A DNA stretch of 64,000 nucleotides from CAJCIY01 sp964245825. GTDB taxonomy: Bacteria > Actinomycetota > Actinomycetes > Mycobacteriales > CAJCIY01. How positions within the stretch are numbered: the first letter of the stretch is position 1; the number at the start of each line of letters is the position of its first letter. The DNA lies in assembly GCA_964245825.1 (NCBI GenBank), contig CAXTNT010000008.1:62001-126000 (forward strand). Reading direction: 5' to 3'. Positions 1 through 8,683 of the stretch are shown here, piece after piece. The notes under the pieces were generated by a model that did not search any database, was not told the origin of the DNA, and saw nothing but the letters and a program-made list of their open reading frames with translations. The position numbers and the translations under genes were made by a program.

Positions 1-19
1 TGTCCCAGAGCGTCGTCAT
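1..19 (-). CDS. opcA: OpcA, glucose-6-phosphate dehydrogenase assembly protein (first codons only)
   Basis: Only the first six codons lie inside the window; read on the minus strand they give Met-Thr-Thr-Leu-Trp-Asp, like the N terminus of actinobacterial OpcA. A GGGAGG ribosome binding site lies at 25-30, and zwf ends 17 bases upstream. OpcA is the partner protein that follows zwf in actinobacteria and is needed for assembly or redox control of G6PDH. The call rests on this short peptide and on gene order, so it is an inference. Confidence 0.6.
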
Positions 20-35
20 CGCGCCTCCCGGTCGG

Positions 36-1580
36 TCACGGACGTCGCCAGGTGCGGCCGTCGCCCGCGAGCATCTGGTCGGCCGCGCGGGGACCCCATT
101 CGCCGGCGCGGTACGCCTGCGGGCCGCCGTCCTGCGCCCAGAACTCCTCGAGCGGGTCGACGACGCGCCAGGACGCCTCGACCTCCTCGTTGTGCGGAAA
201 CAGCATCGCGTCGCCGATCAGCACGTCGAGGATGAGGCGTTCGTACGCCTCGGGCGAGCCTTCGGTGAAGGCCTCCCCGTACAGGAAGTCCATGGTCACG
301 TCGCGGACCTCCATCGCCGAGCCGGGGACCTTCGACCCGAACCGCAGCGTCATGCCCTCGTCCGGCTGCACGCGGATGACCAGCTGGTTGTTCCCCAGCT
401 CCGTGGTGTCGGTGGCGGCGAAGGGCAGGTGCGGCGCCTTGGTGAAGCTGACCGCGATCTCGGTGACCCGGCGCGGCAGCCGTTTGCCGGTGCGGACGTA
501 GAACGGCACTCCGCTCCAGCGGCGGGTCTCGACTCCCAGCCGGACGGCGGCGTAGGTCTCGGTCCGGGAGTCCGCCGGGACACCGTCCTCCTCCCGATAG
601 CCCCGGACCCGCTCGCCGGCCAGCCAGCCCTGCTCGTACCGGCCACGCACGGCGTACCGGCGCAGATCGCTCGGCAGCGAGATGGCGTTGAGGACCTTGC
701 GCTTCTCCATCCGCAGCGAGTCCGCGTCGAAGGCCACGGGCTCCTCCATGGCCGTGAGTGCCAGCAGCTGCAGGAGATGGTTCTGCAGGACGTCGCGGGC
801 CGCGCCGGCGGAGTCGTAGAAGACGGCGCGGCCGCTGATGCCCACGTCCTCGGCCATCGTGATCTGGACCGAGTCCACGTAGTGGGAGTTCCAGACCGGC
901 TCGAAGAGGGTGTTGGCGAAGCGCAGGGCGAGCAGGTTCTGCACCGTCTCCTTGCCTAGGTAGTGATCGATGCGGAAGACGTCCTTGGCGGTGAACACGC
1001 TGTCGACGAGGGCGTTCAGGGCCCGCCCGGAGGCCAGGTCGTGGCCGAACGGCTTCTCCACCACCACCCGGCGCCAGCCCCCGGAGGCGTGGTTGTCCGC
1101 CATCCCGGTGCGCTCCATCTGCTTGAGCACCACCGGGAACATGGCCGGCGGGATCGAGAGGTAGAAGGCGGCGTTGCCCCCGATGCCGTGCGACTGCTCC
1201 AGCTCTCGCAGGGTGTCTGCGAGTGCGTCGAAGGAGTCGTCGTCGTCGAAGGAGCCGGGTACGAACCGGATCGCCTCCGCGATCCGCTGCCAGGCCTCCG
1301 GCCGCCAGGGCGTCCGGGCGTGCTGCTGGGCCGCTTCGCGGGCCAGCTCCTCGAAGTCGCCGTGGTCCCAGTCGCGGCGGGCGAAGCCCAGCAGGGCGAA
1401 ACCCGGCGGCAGCAGGCCGCGGTTGCCCAGGTCGTAGATCGCGGGGATGAGCTTCTTGCGCGCCAGGTCGCCGGTGACGCCGAAGACCACCAGCGCACAG
1501 GGATCGGGGACCCGGGGCAGCCGGCGGTCACGGGGGTCGCGCAGCGGGTTGGAGCTGGGTCGCGCCTCCTCTGCCGGCAC
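36..1580 (-). CDS. zwf: Glucose-6-phosphate 1-dehydrogenase
   Basis: Catalyses NADP-dependent oxidation of glucose 6-phosphate to 6-phosphogluconolactone, the entry step of the oxidative pentose phosphate pathway in the cytoplasm. The 514-residue product has the normal family length. The dinucleotide-binding motif GVTGDLA is at residues 34-40, and the active-site signature RIDHYLGKE lies near residue 205 with the catalytic His. The chosen GTG start at 1580 directly abuts the pgi stop codon, so the two are likely translated from one mRNA. Transcription order is tkt, tal, pgi, zwf, opcA. Confidence 0.96.
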   Translation of the reverse strand: MPAEEARPSSNPLRDPRDRRLPRVPDPCALVVFGVTGDLARKKLIPAIYDLGNRGLLPPGFALLGFARRDWDHGDFEELAREAAQQHARTPWRPEAWQRIAEAIRFVPGSFDDDDSFDALADTLRELEQSHGIGGNAAFYLSIPPAMFPVVLKQMERTGMADNHASGGWRRVVVEKPFGHDLASGRALNALVDSVFTAKDVFRIDHYLGKETVQNLLALRFANTLFEPVWNSHYVDSVQITMAEDVGISGRAVFYDSAGAARDVLQNHLLQLLALTAMEEPVAFDADSLRMEKRKVLNAISLPSDLRRYAVRGRYEQGWLAGERVRGYREEDGVPADSRTETYAAVRLGVETRRWSGVPFYVRTGKRLPRRVTEIAVSFTKAPHLPFAATDTTELGNNQLVIRVQPDEGMTLRFGSKVPGSAMEVRDVTMDFLYGEAFTEGSPEAYERLILDVLIGDAMLFPHNEEVEASWRVVDPLEEFWAQDGGPQAYRAGEWGPRAADQMLAGDGRTWRRP

Positions 1581-3197
1581 CTAGCCCTCCCGGGCCGCGG
1601 TGAGCAGGGCGGTGATGCCGGCTGCGCGGTCGGTCAGGTGCAGCCGCAGGACCGGCCGTCCACGACCCGCCAGCGCCTGCTGGTCACCGAGGTACTGCGC
1701 CTGCTGCAGCCGAGCGAAGTCGAACGGTCGGCCCGGGATGGCGAGCGCGCCGTCCGGTTCCGCGCTGACCTGCAGGAAGACGCCCACCTGTGGCCCGCCC
1801 TTGTGGAACTGACCGGTGGAGTGCAGGAACCGAGGTCCCCAGCCGAACGTCACCGGGTGCGTCGTCCGCGCCGCGAGCGCGTCCCGGACGCCTGCGAGCG
1901 CTCGCTCCCCGAGCCGGTCCAGGTACGCCATCACCGCGAGGTACCCGCCGTCGCCGATCTGCGCCAGCAGGGTCACCAGTGCCGCCGCCACGGTGTCGAC
2001 CCCGCCGAGCCCGAGGTTCGCCGCGTACGCGGTCGCTGGACCGTCGGTGAAGGCGGGCTGGCCGGTGGGCAGCGCGCCCTCGCCGGCCGAGGTCAGCAGC
2101 GCGGTCGTGTTGTCCTTGCTCTCCTGGACGTTGGGCTGGTCGAACGGGTCGATCCCCAGGACGCGGCCGGCGACCGCGGTCGCGATCTCCCAGACCAGCA
2201 GCTGGGCTCCGAGCGGTCCGGACACGCTGCTGCCCGGCTCCGGTGCGTCCCCGCCGAGCACGACCCGGTGGCTGTCGGGCTCGTCCTCGAACCCGGGCGC
2301 GTCGCTCGACCCGACGACGACCGGCAGTAGCCCCCGGCCCTGTTTGCCGGTGGACTCGGCAACGAGCTGCTCGGCCCAGTCGCCGAACCCGGCCAGGCCC
2401 GACTCCGCGTCGGCCAGCACCAGCTTGTCGCGGCCGGACCGTGCGCCGGCGCCCATCGCCGCCCCGAGCAGCAGCCCGGGGGAGTCGGCCCCGGCCATGC
2501 CGTCCAGGACGGCCTGTGCCTCGTCCAACAGGGCGGCGACGTCGACGCCGGCGAGGGCCGCGGGCACCAGCCCGAACGCGGTCAGCGCCGAGTACCGGCC
2601 ACCCACGTCGGGGTCGGCCCGGAAGATCTCGCGGACGCCCAGCTCGGTGGCGGTGGCCTCCAGCGGCGAACCCGGGTCGGTCACCACCACGATGTGCCGG
2701 CGCGGGTCGAGGCCAGCCTGCTCGTACGCGGCCCGGAACGCCCGGTGCTGGCTGTCGGTCTCCAGCGTCCCGCCGCTCTTCGAGCTGACGACCACGACCG
2801 TGCGGGGCAGCTCGACCAGGGCGGCGGTGACCTGGGCGGGGTCGGTCGTGTCCAGCGCCACCAGCGGCACGCCGGCGGTCGCGCAGATCACCTCCGGGGC
2901 CAGCGAGGAGCCGCCCATCCCGCACAGCACCACCCGGTCGATGCCGTCGTCGGCGAGCCGGGCGCCCAGCTCGGCCAGCGGCACCAGCAGCGACCGGGAG
3001 GTCTCCGCGAGCCGCACCCAGCCGAGCCGGGTCGAGGCCCCCGGGGCGGCGTCCGGCCCCCAGAGCGACGCGTCCAGGCCCGCCAGCCGGGCCGGGACGT
3101 CGTCGGCGAGCAGGGTGGAGACCTCGGCGCCGGCCAGCTCGGCGAGCTCGCCCTCGACGTGGACGGTCACGCCGCCGCTGGTCGCCGTCACGGTCAC
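1581..3197 (-). CDS. pgi: Glucose-6-phosphate isomerase
   Basis: Interconverts glucose 6-phosphate and fructose 6-phosphate. The 538-residue product has the phosphosugar-binding SIS fold: CGMGGSSLAPEV near residue 95, SSKSGGTLETDS near 140, and GGRYSALTAFG near 200, a PGI family signature. A DPFDQPNVQESK segment in the C-terminal half matches the second signature. The GTG start at 3197 overlaps the tal stop by four bases (GTGA), indicating translational coupling. An open frame continues further upstream, but that extension is only antisense or shadow sequence inside tal and has no family similarity. Placing pgi inside the tal-zwf block is common in actinobacteria. Confidence 0.95.
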   Translation of the reverse strand: MTVTATSGGVTVHVEGELAELAGAEVSTLLADDVPARLAGLDASLWGPDAAPGASTRLGWVRLAETSRSLLVPLAELGARLADDGIDRVVLCGMGGSSLAPEVICATAGVPLVALDTTDPAQVTAALVELPRTVVVVSSKSGGTLETDSQHRAFRAAYEQAGLDPRRHIVVVTDPGSPLEATATELGVREIFRADPDVGGRYSALTAFGLVPAALAGVDVAALLDEAQAVLDGMAGADSPGLLLGAAMGAGARSGRDKLVLADAESGLAGFGDWAEQLVAESTGKQGRGLLPVVVGSSDAPGFEDEPDSHRVVLGGDAPEPGSSVSGPLGAQLLVWEIATAVAGRVLGIDPFDQPNVQESKDNTTALLTSAGEGALPTGQPAFTDGPATAYAANLGLGGVDTVAAALVTLLAQIGDGGYLAVMAYLDRLGERALAGVRDALAARTTHPVTFGWGPRFLHSTGQFHKGGPQVGVFLQVSAEPDGALAIPGRPFDFARLQQAQYLGDQQALAGRGRPVLRLHLTDRAAGITALLTAAREG

Positions 3198-4303
3198 GCG
3201 GCGGCCCCGGCGAGGTTCTTCTTCAGCGCGTCCAGCAGTTCGGTCCAAGCCGCCTCGAACTTCTGCACGCCTTCGGCCTCGAGCGTGTTCACCACGTCGT
3301 CGTAGTCGACCCCGAGCCGCGCCAGCTCCTCGAGCACGCCCCGGGCCTCGGCGTACGTACCGGTGACCGCGTCGCCGCGGACGACGCCATGGTCGGCGAC
3401 GGCGTCCAGCGTGGCCTCCGGCATGGTGTTGACGGTGTTGGCGGCGACGAGGTCCACGACGTACCGGGTGTCGTCGTACGCGGGGTCCTTGACGCCGGTG
3501 GACGCCCACAGCGGTCGCTGCGGTCGGCCACCGGCGGCGGCGAGCGCCGCCCAGCGCGAGCCGCCGAACACCTCCTCGTAGGCCTGGTAGGCCAACCGGG
3601 CGTTGGCGATCGCGGCCTTGCCGCGCATCGCGGCCGCCTCCTTGGTGCCGATCTTGTCGAGGCGGGCGTCGACCTCGGTGTCGACCCGCGAGACGAAGAA
3701 GGAGGCCACGCTCTCCAGGCCGTGCAGCGTGCCGCCGGCCGCGCGCCGCCGCTCGAGGCCGTCCAGGAACGCCTCCATGACGGCACGGTAGCGCTCCAAG
3801 GAGAAGATCAACGTGACGTTGACCGAGATGCCCTCCGCCAGGGCCTGGCTGATGGCCGGCAGTCCTTCCAGCGTGGCCGGGACCTTGATGTAGAGGTTGG
3901 GGCGGTCGACCAACCACCACAGCGCCCGGGCCTCGGCGATGGTGAACGCGGAGTCGTGCGCGACCCGGGGGTCGACCTCGATCGAGACCCGGCCGTCGAG
4001 ACCGTCGGTGGCGTCGTACACGGGCCGCAGCACGTCGCAGGCGTTGCGGACGTCGGTGCTGGTGATGCTGCGGACGGCCTCGCCGAGGTCGACGCCGCGG
4101 GTGGCGAGGTCCGCCACCTGCTCCGCGTATGCCTCGCTGTGGCTCAGCGCCTTTTGGAAGATCGAGGGGTTGGTCGTGACCCCGACGACGTGCTTGTCGC
4201 GGACCAGGCCGGCGAGGCCGCCACCGGCGATCCTGGTGCGGTCGAGGTCGTCGAGCCAGACCGCGACTCCGGCGGCGGACAGATCGGCGAGGGGGTTGCT
4301 CAT
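3194..4303 (-). CDS. tal: Transaldolase
   Basis: Transfers a dihydroxyacetone unit between sugar phosphates in the non-oxidative pentose phosphate pathway. At 369 residues it matches the longer actinobacterial transaldolase subfamily. GVTTNPSIFQKAL near residue 41 is the N-terminal signature, and the Schiff-base lysine is in NLYIKVPAT around residue 137. The ATG start is preceded by an AGAAGGA ribosome binding site with about six bases of spacing. It lies 66 bp downstream of tkt and overlaps pgi by four bases. Confidence 0.96.
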   Translation of the reverse strand: MSNPLADLSAAGVAVWLDDLDRTRIAGGGLAGLVRDKHVVGVTTNPSIFQKALSHSEAYAEQVADLATRGVDLGEAVRSITSTDVRNACDVLRPVYDATDGLDGRVSIEVDPRVAHDSAFTIAEARALWWLVDRPNLYIKVPATLEGLPAISQALAEGISVNVTLIFSLERYRAVMEAFLDGLERRRAAGGTLHGLESVASFFVSRVDTEVDARLDKIGTKEAAAMRGKAAIANARLAYQAYEEVFGGSRWAALAAAGGRPQRPLWASTGVKDPAYDDTRYVVDLVAANTVNTMPEATLDAVADHGVVRGDAVTGTYAEARGVLEELARLGVDYDDVVNTLEAEGVQKFEAAWTELLDALKKNLAGAAA

Positions 4304-4369
4304 GGGCGTTCCTTCTTGTCGCGGAGGGGGTGGCTCAGGGTTGGGCTCGGCGTGCTGCGCCGCTCTCGC

Positions 4370-6463
4370 TCAGGCGCCGACGCGCTGGAGGCTGGCGTGC
4401 GCCGCCGCGACGACGCGGTCGGGGGTGAAGCCAAACTGCTCGAACAGCGTGGTGTCCGCGGCGCTGGCCCCGAAGTGGTCGATCCCGACGATCTCGCCGC
4501 CGTCGCCGACCAGGCTGTGCCAGCCGAACGGGCTGGCGGCCTCGATCGCGACGCGCGCCCGTACCTCCGGCGGGAGCACCTCGTCGCGGTACGCGCGGTC
4601 CTGCTCCTCGAACCACTCGCGGCAGGGCATCGACACGACCCGGGTGGGCGTGCCCTCGGCCTCCAGCCGGTCGCGGGCGGCGAGCGCGAGCTGCACCTCG
4701 CTGCCGGTCGCGATCAGGACGACCGTCGGCAGGCCCTCGCCCGCCTCGGCCAGGATGTACGCACCCTTGGCGACGTTGGTCGCGGGAGCGCACACCGAGC
4801 GGTCGATCGTCGGCAGCTTCTGCCGGCTCAGCGCCAGCCCGGCGGGCCGGTCCGTGTGCTCGAGGATCGTCCGCCAGCAGGCGATCGTCTCGGTCGCGTC
4901 CGCGGGGCGGACGACATCGAGGCCTGGGATGGCGCGCAGGGTGGCCAGCTGCTCGATCGGCTGGTGGGTCGGCCCGTCCTCGCCCAGGCCGATCGAGTCG
5001 TGCGTCCAGACGTAGGTGACCGGGATCTTCATCAGCGCCGCCAGCCGCACTGCAGGCCGCATGTAGTCGGAGAAGATCAGGAAGGTGCCACCGTACGGGC
5101 GGGTGCCGCCGTGCAGGGCCATCCCGTTGAGCACCGACCCCATCGCGTGCTCGCGGATGCCGAAGTGCAGCACCCGTCCGTACGGGCCGCCGCTGAACAT
5201 CTTGCTCTGCCGGTCCTCGGGCAGGAACGACGGCTCGCCCTTCGGCGTCGTGTTGTTGCTGCTGGCGAGGTCTGCCGAGCCGCCCCACAGCTCGGGCAGC
5301 CGGGGCGCAGCGGCGGTCAGGAAGTCCTGGCTGGCGGTGCGGGTCGCAACCATGCTGCCGGCCTCGTACGTCGGCAGGTCGGCCCACCAGCCCTCGGGCA
5401 GCTCGTGCCGGCTCATCCGGTCGAGCAGGGCCTGCTCGTCGGGATGCGCCTTCGCCCAGGCGTCGAACCCGACGGTCCACTCGGCGTGGGCGGCGCGCCC
5501 GCGCTCGACCACCTTGCGCGCGTGTTCGAGCACCTCGGCGGGTACGTCGAAGGTCTTGGCCGGGTCCATCCCGAGCACGGTCTTGGTGGCCGCGACCTCT
5601 TCGCCGCCGAGGGCGCTGCCGTGCGCCGAGCCGCTGTTCTGCTTGGTGGGCGCCGGCCAGCCGATGACGGTGCGCAGCGAGATGAAGCTCGGCCGGTCGG
5701 TGACGGCCTTGGCCGCGTCGAGAGCCTTGCTCAGCGCCCCGATGTTCTCCGTGTACGAGCCGTCGTCGGCCAGCCAGTCGACCCGCTGCGTGTGCCAGCC
5801 GTAGGCGGCGTACCGGGCCACCGTGTCCTCGGTGAAGGCGATGGTGGTGTCGTCCTCGATGGAGATGTGGTTGTCGTCGTGGATCAGCGTCAGGGCGCCC
5901 AGCCGCTGGGTGCCGGCGAGGGAGCACGCCTCCGCCGAGACACCCTCCTCGAGGTCCCCGTCCGAGGCGATGCAGTAGATGTGGTGGTCGAACGGGCTCT
6001 CGCCGGGTGCCGCGTCGGGGTCGTACAGGCCCCGCTCGCGGCGGGCGGCCATCGCCATCCCGACCGCGTTGCCCACGCCCTGTCCCAGCGGGCCGGTCGT
6101 CGTCTCGACTCCCGGGGTGTGGCCGTACTCGGGATGGCCCGGGGTCCGGCTGCCCCAGGTGCGCAGCGCCTTGAGGTCGTCGAGCGACAGCCCGTACCCG
6201 GAGAGATAGAGCTGGATGTACAGGGTCAGGCTGGAGTGTCCGCAGGACAGCACGAACCGGTCGCGCCCGACCCAGTCGGGGTCGGTCGGGTCGTGCCGGA
6301 GGTAGCGCTGGTAGAGCAGGTACGCGACCGGAGCGAGGCTCATCGCGGTGCCCGGGTGGCCGCTGCCGGACTTCTCCACGGCGTCCATGGCCAAGGCCCG
6401 GACGGTGTCCACCGCCTGCCGGTCGAGGTCGTCGTCCCATCCGGGGTGCGTGCTGGCTGCCAC
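4370..6463 (-). CDS. tkt: Transketolase
   Basis: Thiamine diphosphate-dependent transfer of two-carbon ketol units in the pentose phosphate pathway. The 697-residue product starts at a GTG and shows GSGHPGTAMSLAP near residue 33. The ThDP/Mg motif is GDLEEGVSAEA with the downstream Asn in DDNHISIEDDT. The central pyrimidine-binding domain contains RPYGGTFLIFSDYMR, and the C terminus is transketolase-like. It is the first gene of the minus-strand pentose phosphate operon and is divergent from ctaB across a 241-bp intergenic region that must hold both promoters. Confidence 0.96.
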   Translation of the reverse strand: MAASTHPGWDDDLDRQAVDTVRALAMDAVEKSGSGHPGTAMSLAPVAYLLYQRYLRHDPTDPDWVGRDRFVLSCGHSSLTLYIQLYLSGYGLSLDDLKALRTWGSRTPGHPEYGHTPGVETTTGPLGQGVGNAVGMAMAARRERGLYDPDAAPGESPFDHHIYCIASDGDLEEGVSAEACSLAGTQRLGALTLIHDDNHISIEDDTTIAFTEDTVARYAAYGWHTQRVDWLADDGSYTENIGALSKALDAAKAVTDRPSFISLRTVIGWPAPTKQNSGSAHGSALGGEEVAATKTVLGMDPAKTFDVPAEVLEHARKVVERGRAAHAEWTVGFDAWAKAHPDEQALLDRMSRHELPEGWWADLPTYEAGSMVATRTASQDFLTAAAPRLPELWGGSADLASSNNTTPKGEPSFLPEDRQSKMFSGGPYGRVLHFGIREHAMGSVLNGMALHGGTRPYGGTFLIFSDYMRPAVRLAALMKIPVTYVWTHDSIGLGEDGPTHQPIEQLATLRAIPGLDVVRPADATETIACWRTILEHTDRPAGLALSRQKLPTIDRSVCAPATNVAKGAYILAEAGEGLPTVVLIATGSEVQLALAARDRLEAEGTPTRVVSMPCREWFEEQDRAYRDEVLPPEVRARVAIEAASPFGWHSLVGDGGEIVGIDHFGASAADTTLFEQFGFTPDRVVAAAHASLQRVGA

Positions 6464-6692
6464 GTGTCTCTTCTCTCGCTGGCGCGTGCGGGCGGGGGCT
6501 GTGCTGGCTGCGGCCGAGCAGGGGCGGCGTCGCTCCAGGTGCCTCTCGAACCTAGTCCTGGCGTCACCCGGTCCGGTCGGTGCTAAACGGTCGCCGGGGG
6601 TCGAGCCGGTGAACGGTCCAGGACCCGGCCGCGGCGCAATCCCGGGGCGGCTGCCGGCCGCCGCCCGGCGCGACCGGGTGCACCCGGCGCCC

Positions 6693-6698
6693 TAGACT
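6693..6698 (+). promoter_or_regulatory. -10 element of leaderless ctaB promoter
   Basis: TAGACT lies six bases before the ctaB GTG and there is no purine-rich ribosome binding site. This matches the geometry of leaderless actinobacterial transcripts, with transcription starting at or next to the first base of the start codon. Confidence 0.55.
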
Positions 6699-6704
6699 CG
6701 CGGC

Positions 6705-7625
6705 GTGTCGAGTGCCGTGCACGCCGTCCCTGTCCTGACCGGACGGCGCGGCACCCTAGCGACGGTGCGTGGCTACGTCGCCCTGACCAAGCCACGGATC
6801 ATCGAGCTGCTGCTGGTGACCACGGTGCCGCCGATGATCCTGGCGGCACGCGGCTTCCCGGCCTGGTGGCTGGTGGTCGCGACGTTGGTCGGCGGCTCCT
6901 GCGCCGCGGGCGCCGCGAACACGATCAACTGTTACCTCGACCGGGACATCGACGCGCTCATGCGGCGCACTGCGCGCCGTCCGCTGGTCGCCGGGGCGGG
7001 CATCCCCCCGGTCGCCGCGCTCCGGTTCGGGCTTGCTCTCGGCGCCGCCGCGACGTTGCTGCTCGGCTTCGCCGTCAACTGGCCCTCGGCGCTGCTGGCG
7101 GACGGCGCCATCGCCGTCTACGTGTTCGTCTACACCCTCGGCCTGAAGCGGCGTACGCCCGCGAACATCGTGATCGGCGGAGCGGCCGGCTGCTTCCCCG
7201 CGATCATCGGATGGTCGGCGGTGACCGGCACGGTGGGCTGGCCGGCGCTGGTGCTGTTCGCGGTCGTCTTCTTCTGGACGCCGCCGCACTTCTGGGCGCT
7301 GGCGATGCGCTTCCGCGACGACTACGCGTCGGCCGGGGTGCCGATGTTGCCGGTCGTGGCGCCGGCGCTCACGGTGGCGCGCCGGATCCTGGCCTACTCC
7401 TACGGCATGGTGGCGATCTCGCTGCTGCTCGTGCCGCGCGCCGGCTGGGCGTACGGCGGGGTCGCCCTCGCAGCCGGCGGCTGGTTCCTCCTCGAGGCCC
7501 ACAGGCTCCTGCGCCGGGTCCGGGCCGACGTCGACCCGCGTCCGATGCGCCTGTTCCACCTGTCGATCACCTACCTGACGGTGCTGTTCCTCGCGGTCGC
7601 GCTCGCGCCGTTCCTGTCGCGCTGA
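6705..7625 (+). CDS. ctaB: Protoheme IX farnesyltransferase (heme O synthase)
   Basis: Adds a farnesyl group to heme b to make heme O for cytochrome oxidase. The 306-residue integral membrane protein has the UbiA prenyltransferase motifs: NTINCYLDRDIDALMRRT near residue 68 (the first Asp-rich motif) and RFRDDYASAGVPML near 205 (the second). It has about nine hydrophobic segments. The GTG start at 6705 fits a leaderless promoter. It is divergent from tkt and converges on ctaA, with only three bases between the two stop codons. This synteny is conserved in actinobacteria. Confidence 0.95.
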   Translation: MSSAVHAVPVLTGRRGTLATVRGYVALTKPRIIELLLVTTVPPMILAARGFPAWWLVVATLVGGSCAAGAANTINCYLDRDIDALMRRTARRPLVAGAGIPPVAALRFGLALGAAATLLLGFAVNWPSALLADGAIAVYVFVYTLGLKRRTPANIVIGGAAGCFPAIIGWSAVTGTVGWPALVLFAVVFFWTPPHFWALAMRFRDDYASAGVPMLPVVAPALTVARRILAYSYGMVAISLLLVPRAGWAYGGVALAAGGWFLLEAHRLLRRVRADVDPRPMRLFHLSITYLTVLFLAVALAPFLSR

Positions 7626-7628
7626 CCG

Positions 7629-8585
7629 TCAAGTAGGCGCCGGCCGATCGGCCACCGGCGACGTCGACTGGGTGAGCGACAGGGCGAGCAGCACACAGGC
7701 AGCCCAGAACGCGGTGGCCCCTGCCACGTGCACCTCGATGAGCCAGCCGGGCAGCCCCGTCGCGTACTGCAGGAACCCGACGGCCGCCTGGGCCACCAGC
7801 AGACCCAGCACGACGGCGGCGCGCCGCCGGACGGCGGCCGGGGCGTCCGCGACGCGCAGCAGCACGACGAGGACGACGACCCCACCGGCGAGCAGCAGGA
7901 CGAGGTCGCTGTGCAGCTGGGTGATGTCGCGGCGGTCGAACGGCAGCCGGTTGTCCACTCGGCTGCCGGCCCACGGCCCGGTCCCCGTCACCAGTGTGCC
8001 GACGACGATCACCGCGCCGGCGCCGACGACCAGGGCGCGGGCGAGGTGGATGATCTCCGGGCGCACGATCGACGACACGGGGCCGGCGGGCCGCCCGAGG
8101 CGGTGCCGCAGGACCAGGGCTGCCCACAACAGGCCGAGGGCGAGCAGCAGGTGGAGGGCGACGAGCAGGGGGTTGAGCCGGGTCAGCACCGTCAGCCCGC
8201 CGAGCACGGCTTCGGCGAGATAGCCGCCGAAGAGCAAGCCCACCAGCCGGAAGCAATCTCGCCGACCGATCCGCCAGACCAGGTAGGCGAGGCCCACGAT
8301 GCCGGCCAGGAAGACGCCGGCGGAGATCACCCGGTTGCCGAACTCGATGAGCCCGTGAAAGGTCAGTCCGCTCGACAGCGAGTCGGCCGTGCAGGTGGGC
8401 CAGGTCGGGCAGCCCAGGCCGGAGCCGGTGAGCCGGACCGCGGCCCCGGTGACGACCACCAGCCCCAGCACCCAGCAGACGGCCGTGGCAGTGCGGTGGG
8501 CGAGGGCGGTGCCCGGTGACAGCAGCCGCTCACGCCGGCGTGTCGGCGTCGGCGTCACGGTCGGCGTCGAGGCGACTGTGGTCAT
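7629..8585 (-). CDS. ctaA: Heme A synthase (COX15/CtaA family)
   Basis: Oxidises heme O to heme A in the membrane. The 318-residue product has about eight transmembrane segments and begins with a short Thr/Pro-rich tail. The SGLGCPTWPTC segment near residue 55 is typical of CtaA, with its pair of extracytoplasmic cysteines, and several conserved membrane His residues follow (HGLIEFGNR, HLLLAL). The ATG at 8585 was chosen because a heme A synthase N terminus starts there; the frame stays open far upstream but holds only shadow sequence. A TACTGT box at 8595-8600 on the same strand may be the -10 element. Confidence 0.93.
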   Translation of the reverse strand: MTTVASTPTVTPTPTRRRERLLSPGTALAHRTATAVCWVLGLVVVTGAAVRLTGSGLGCPTWPTCTADSLSSGLTFHGLIEFGNRVISAGVFLAGIVGLAYLVWRIGRRDCFRLVGLLFGGYLAEAVLGGLTVLTRLNPLLVALHLLLALGLLWAALVLRHRLGRPAGPVSSIVRPEIIHLARALVVGAGAVIVVGTLVTGTGPWAGSRVDNRLPFDRRDITQLHSDLVLLLAGGVVVLVVLLRVADAPAAVRRRAAVVLGLLVAQAAVGFLQYATGLPGWLIEVHVAGATAFWAACVLLALSLTQSTSPVADRPAPT

Positions 8586-8683
8586 GACCCGGCAACAGTA
8601 CGACCGGCACGCCGGCTCGGGGCGGCTCGGGCGGGCTCCAGCCGGTGCCCCGGCGGAGTCGGGGCGGTGGCTCAGGCGGTCAC

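Noticed and set aside
3389..6586. A very long open frame on the plus strand across tal and tkt, together with others such as 963-2330, 4335-6440 and 48381-50744.
   Set aside because: High third-position GC keeps antisense and shifted frames open in such genomes. Their products are low-complexity (Arg/Gly/Asp/His-rich) and lie opposite or alongside genes with clear family motifs.
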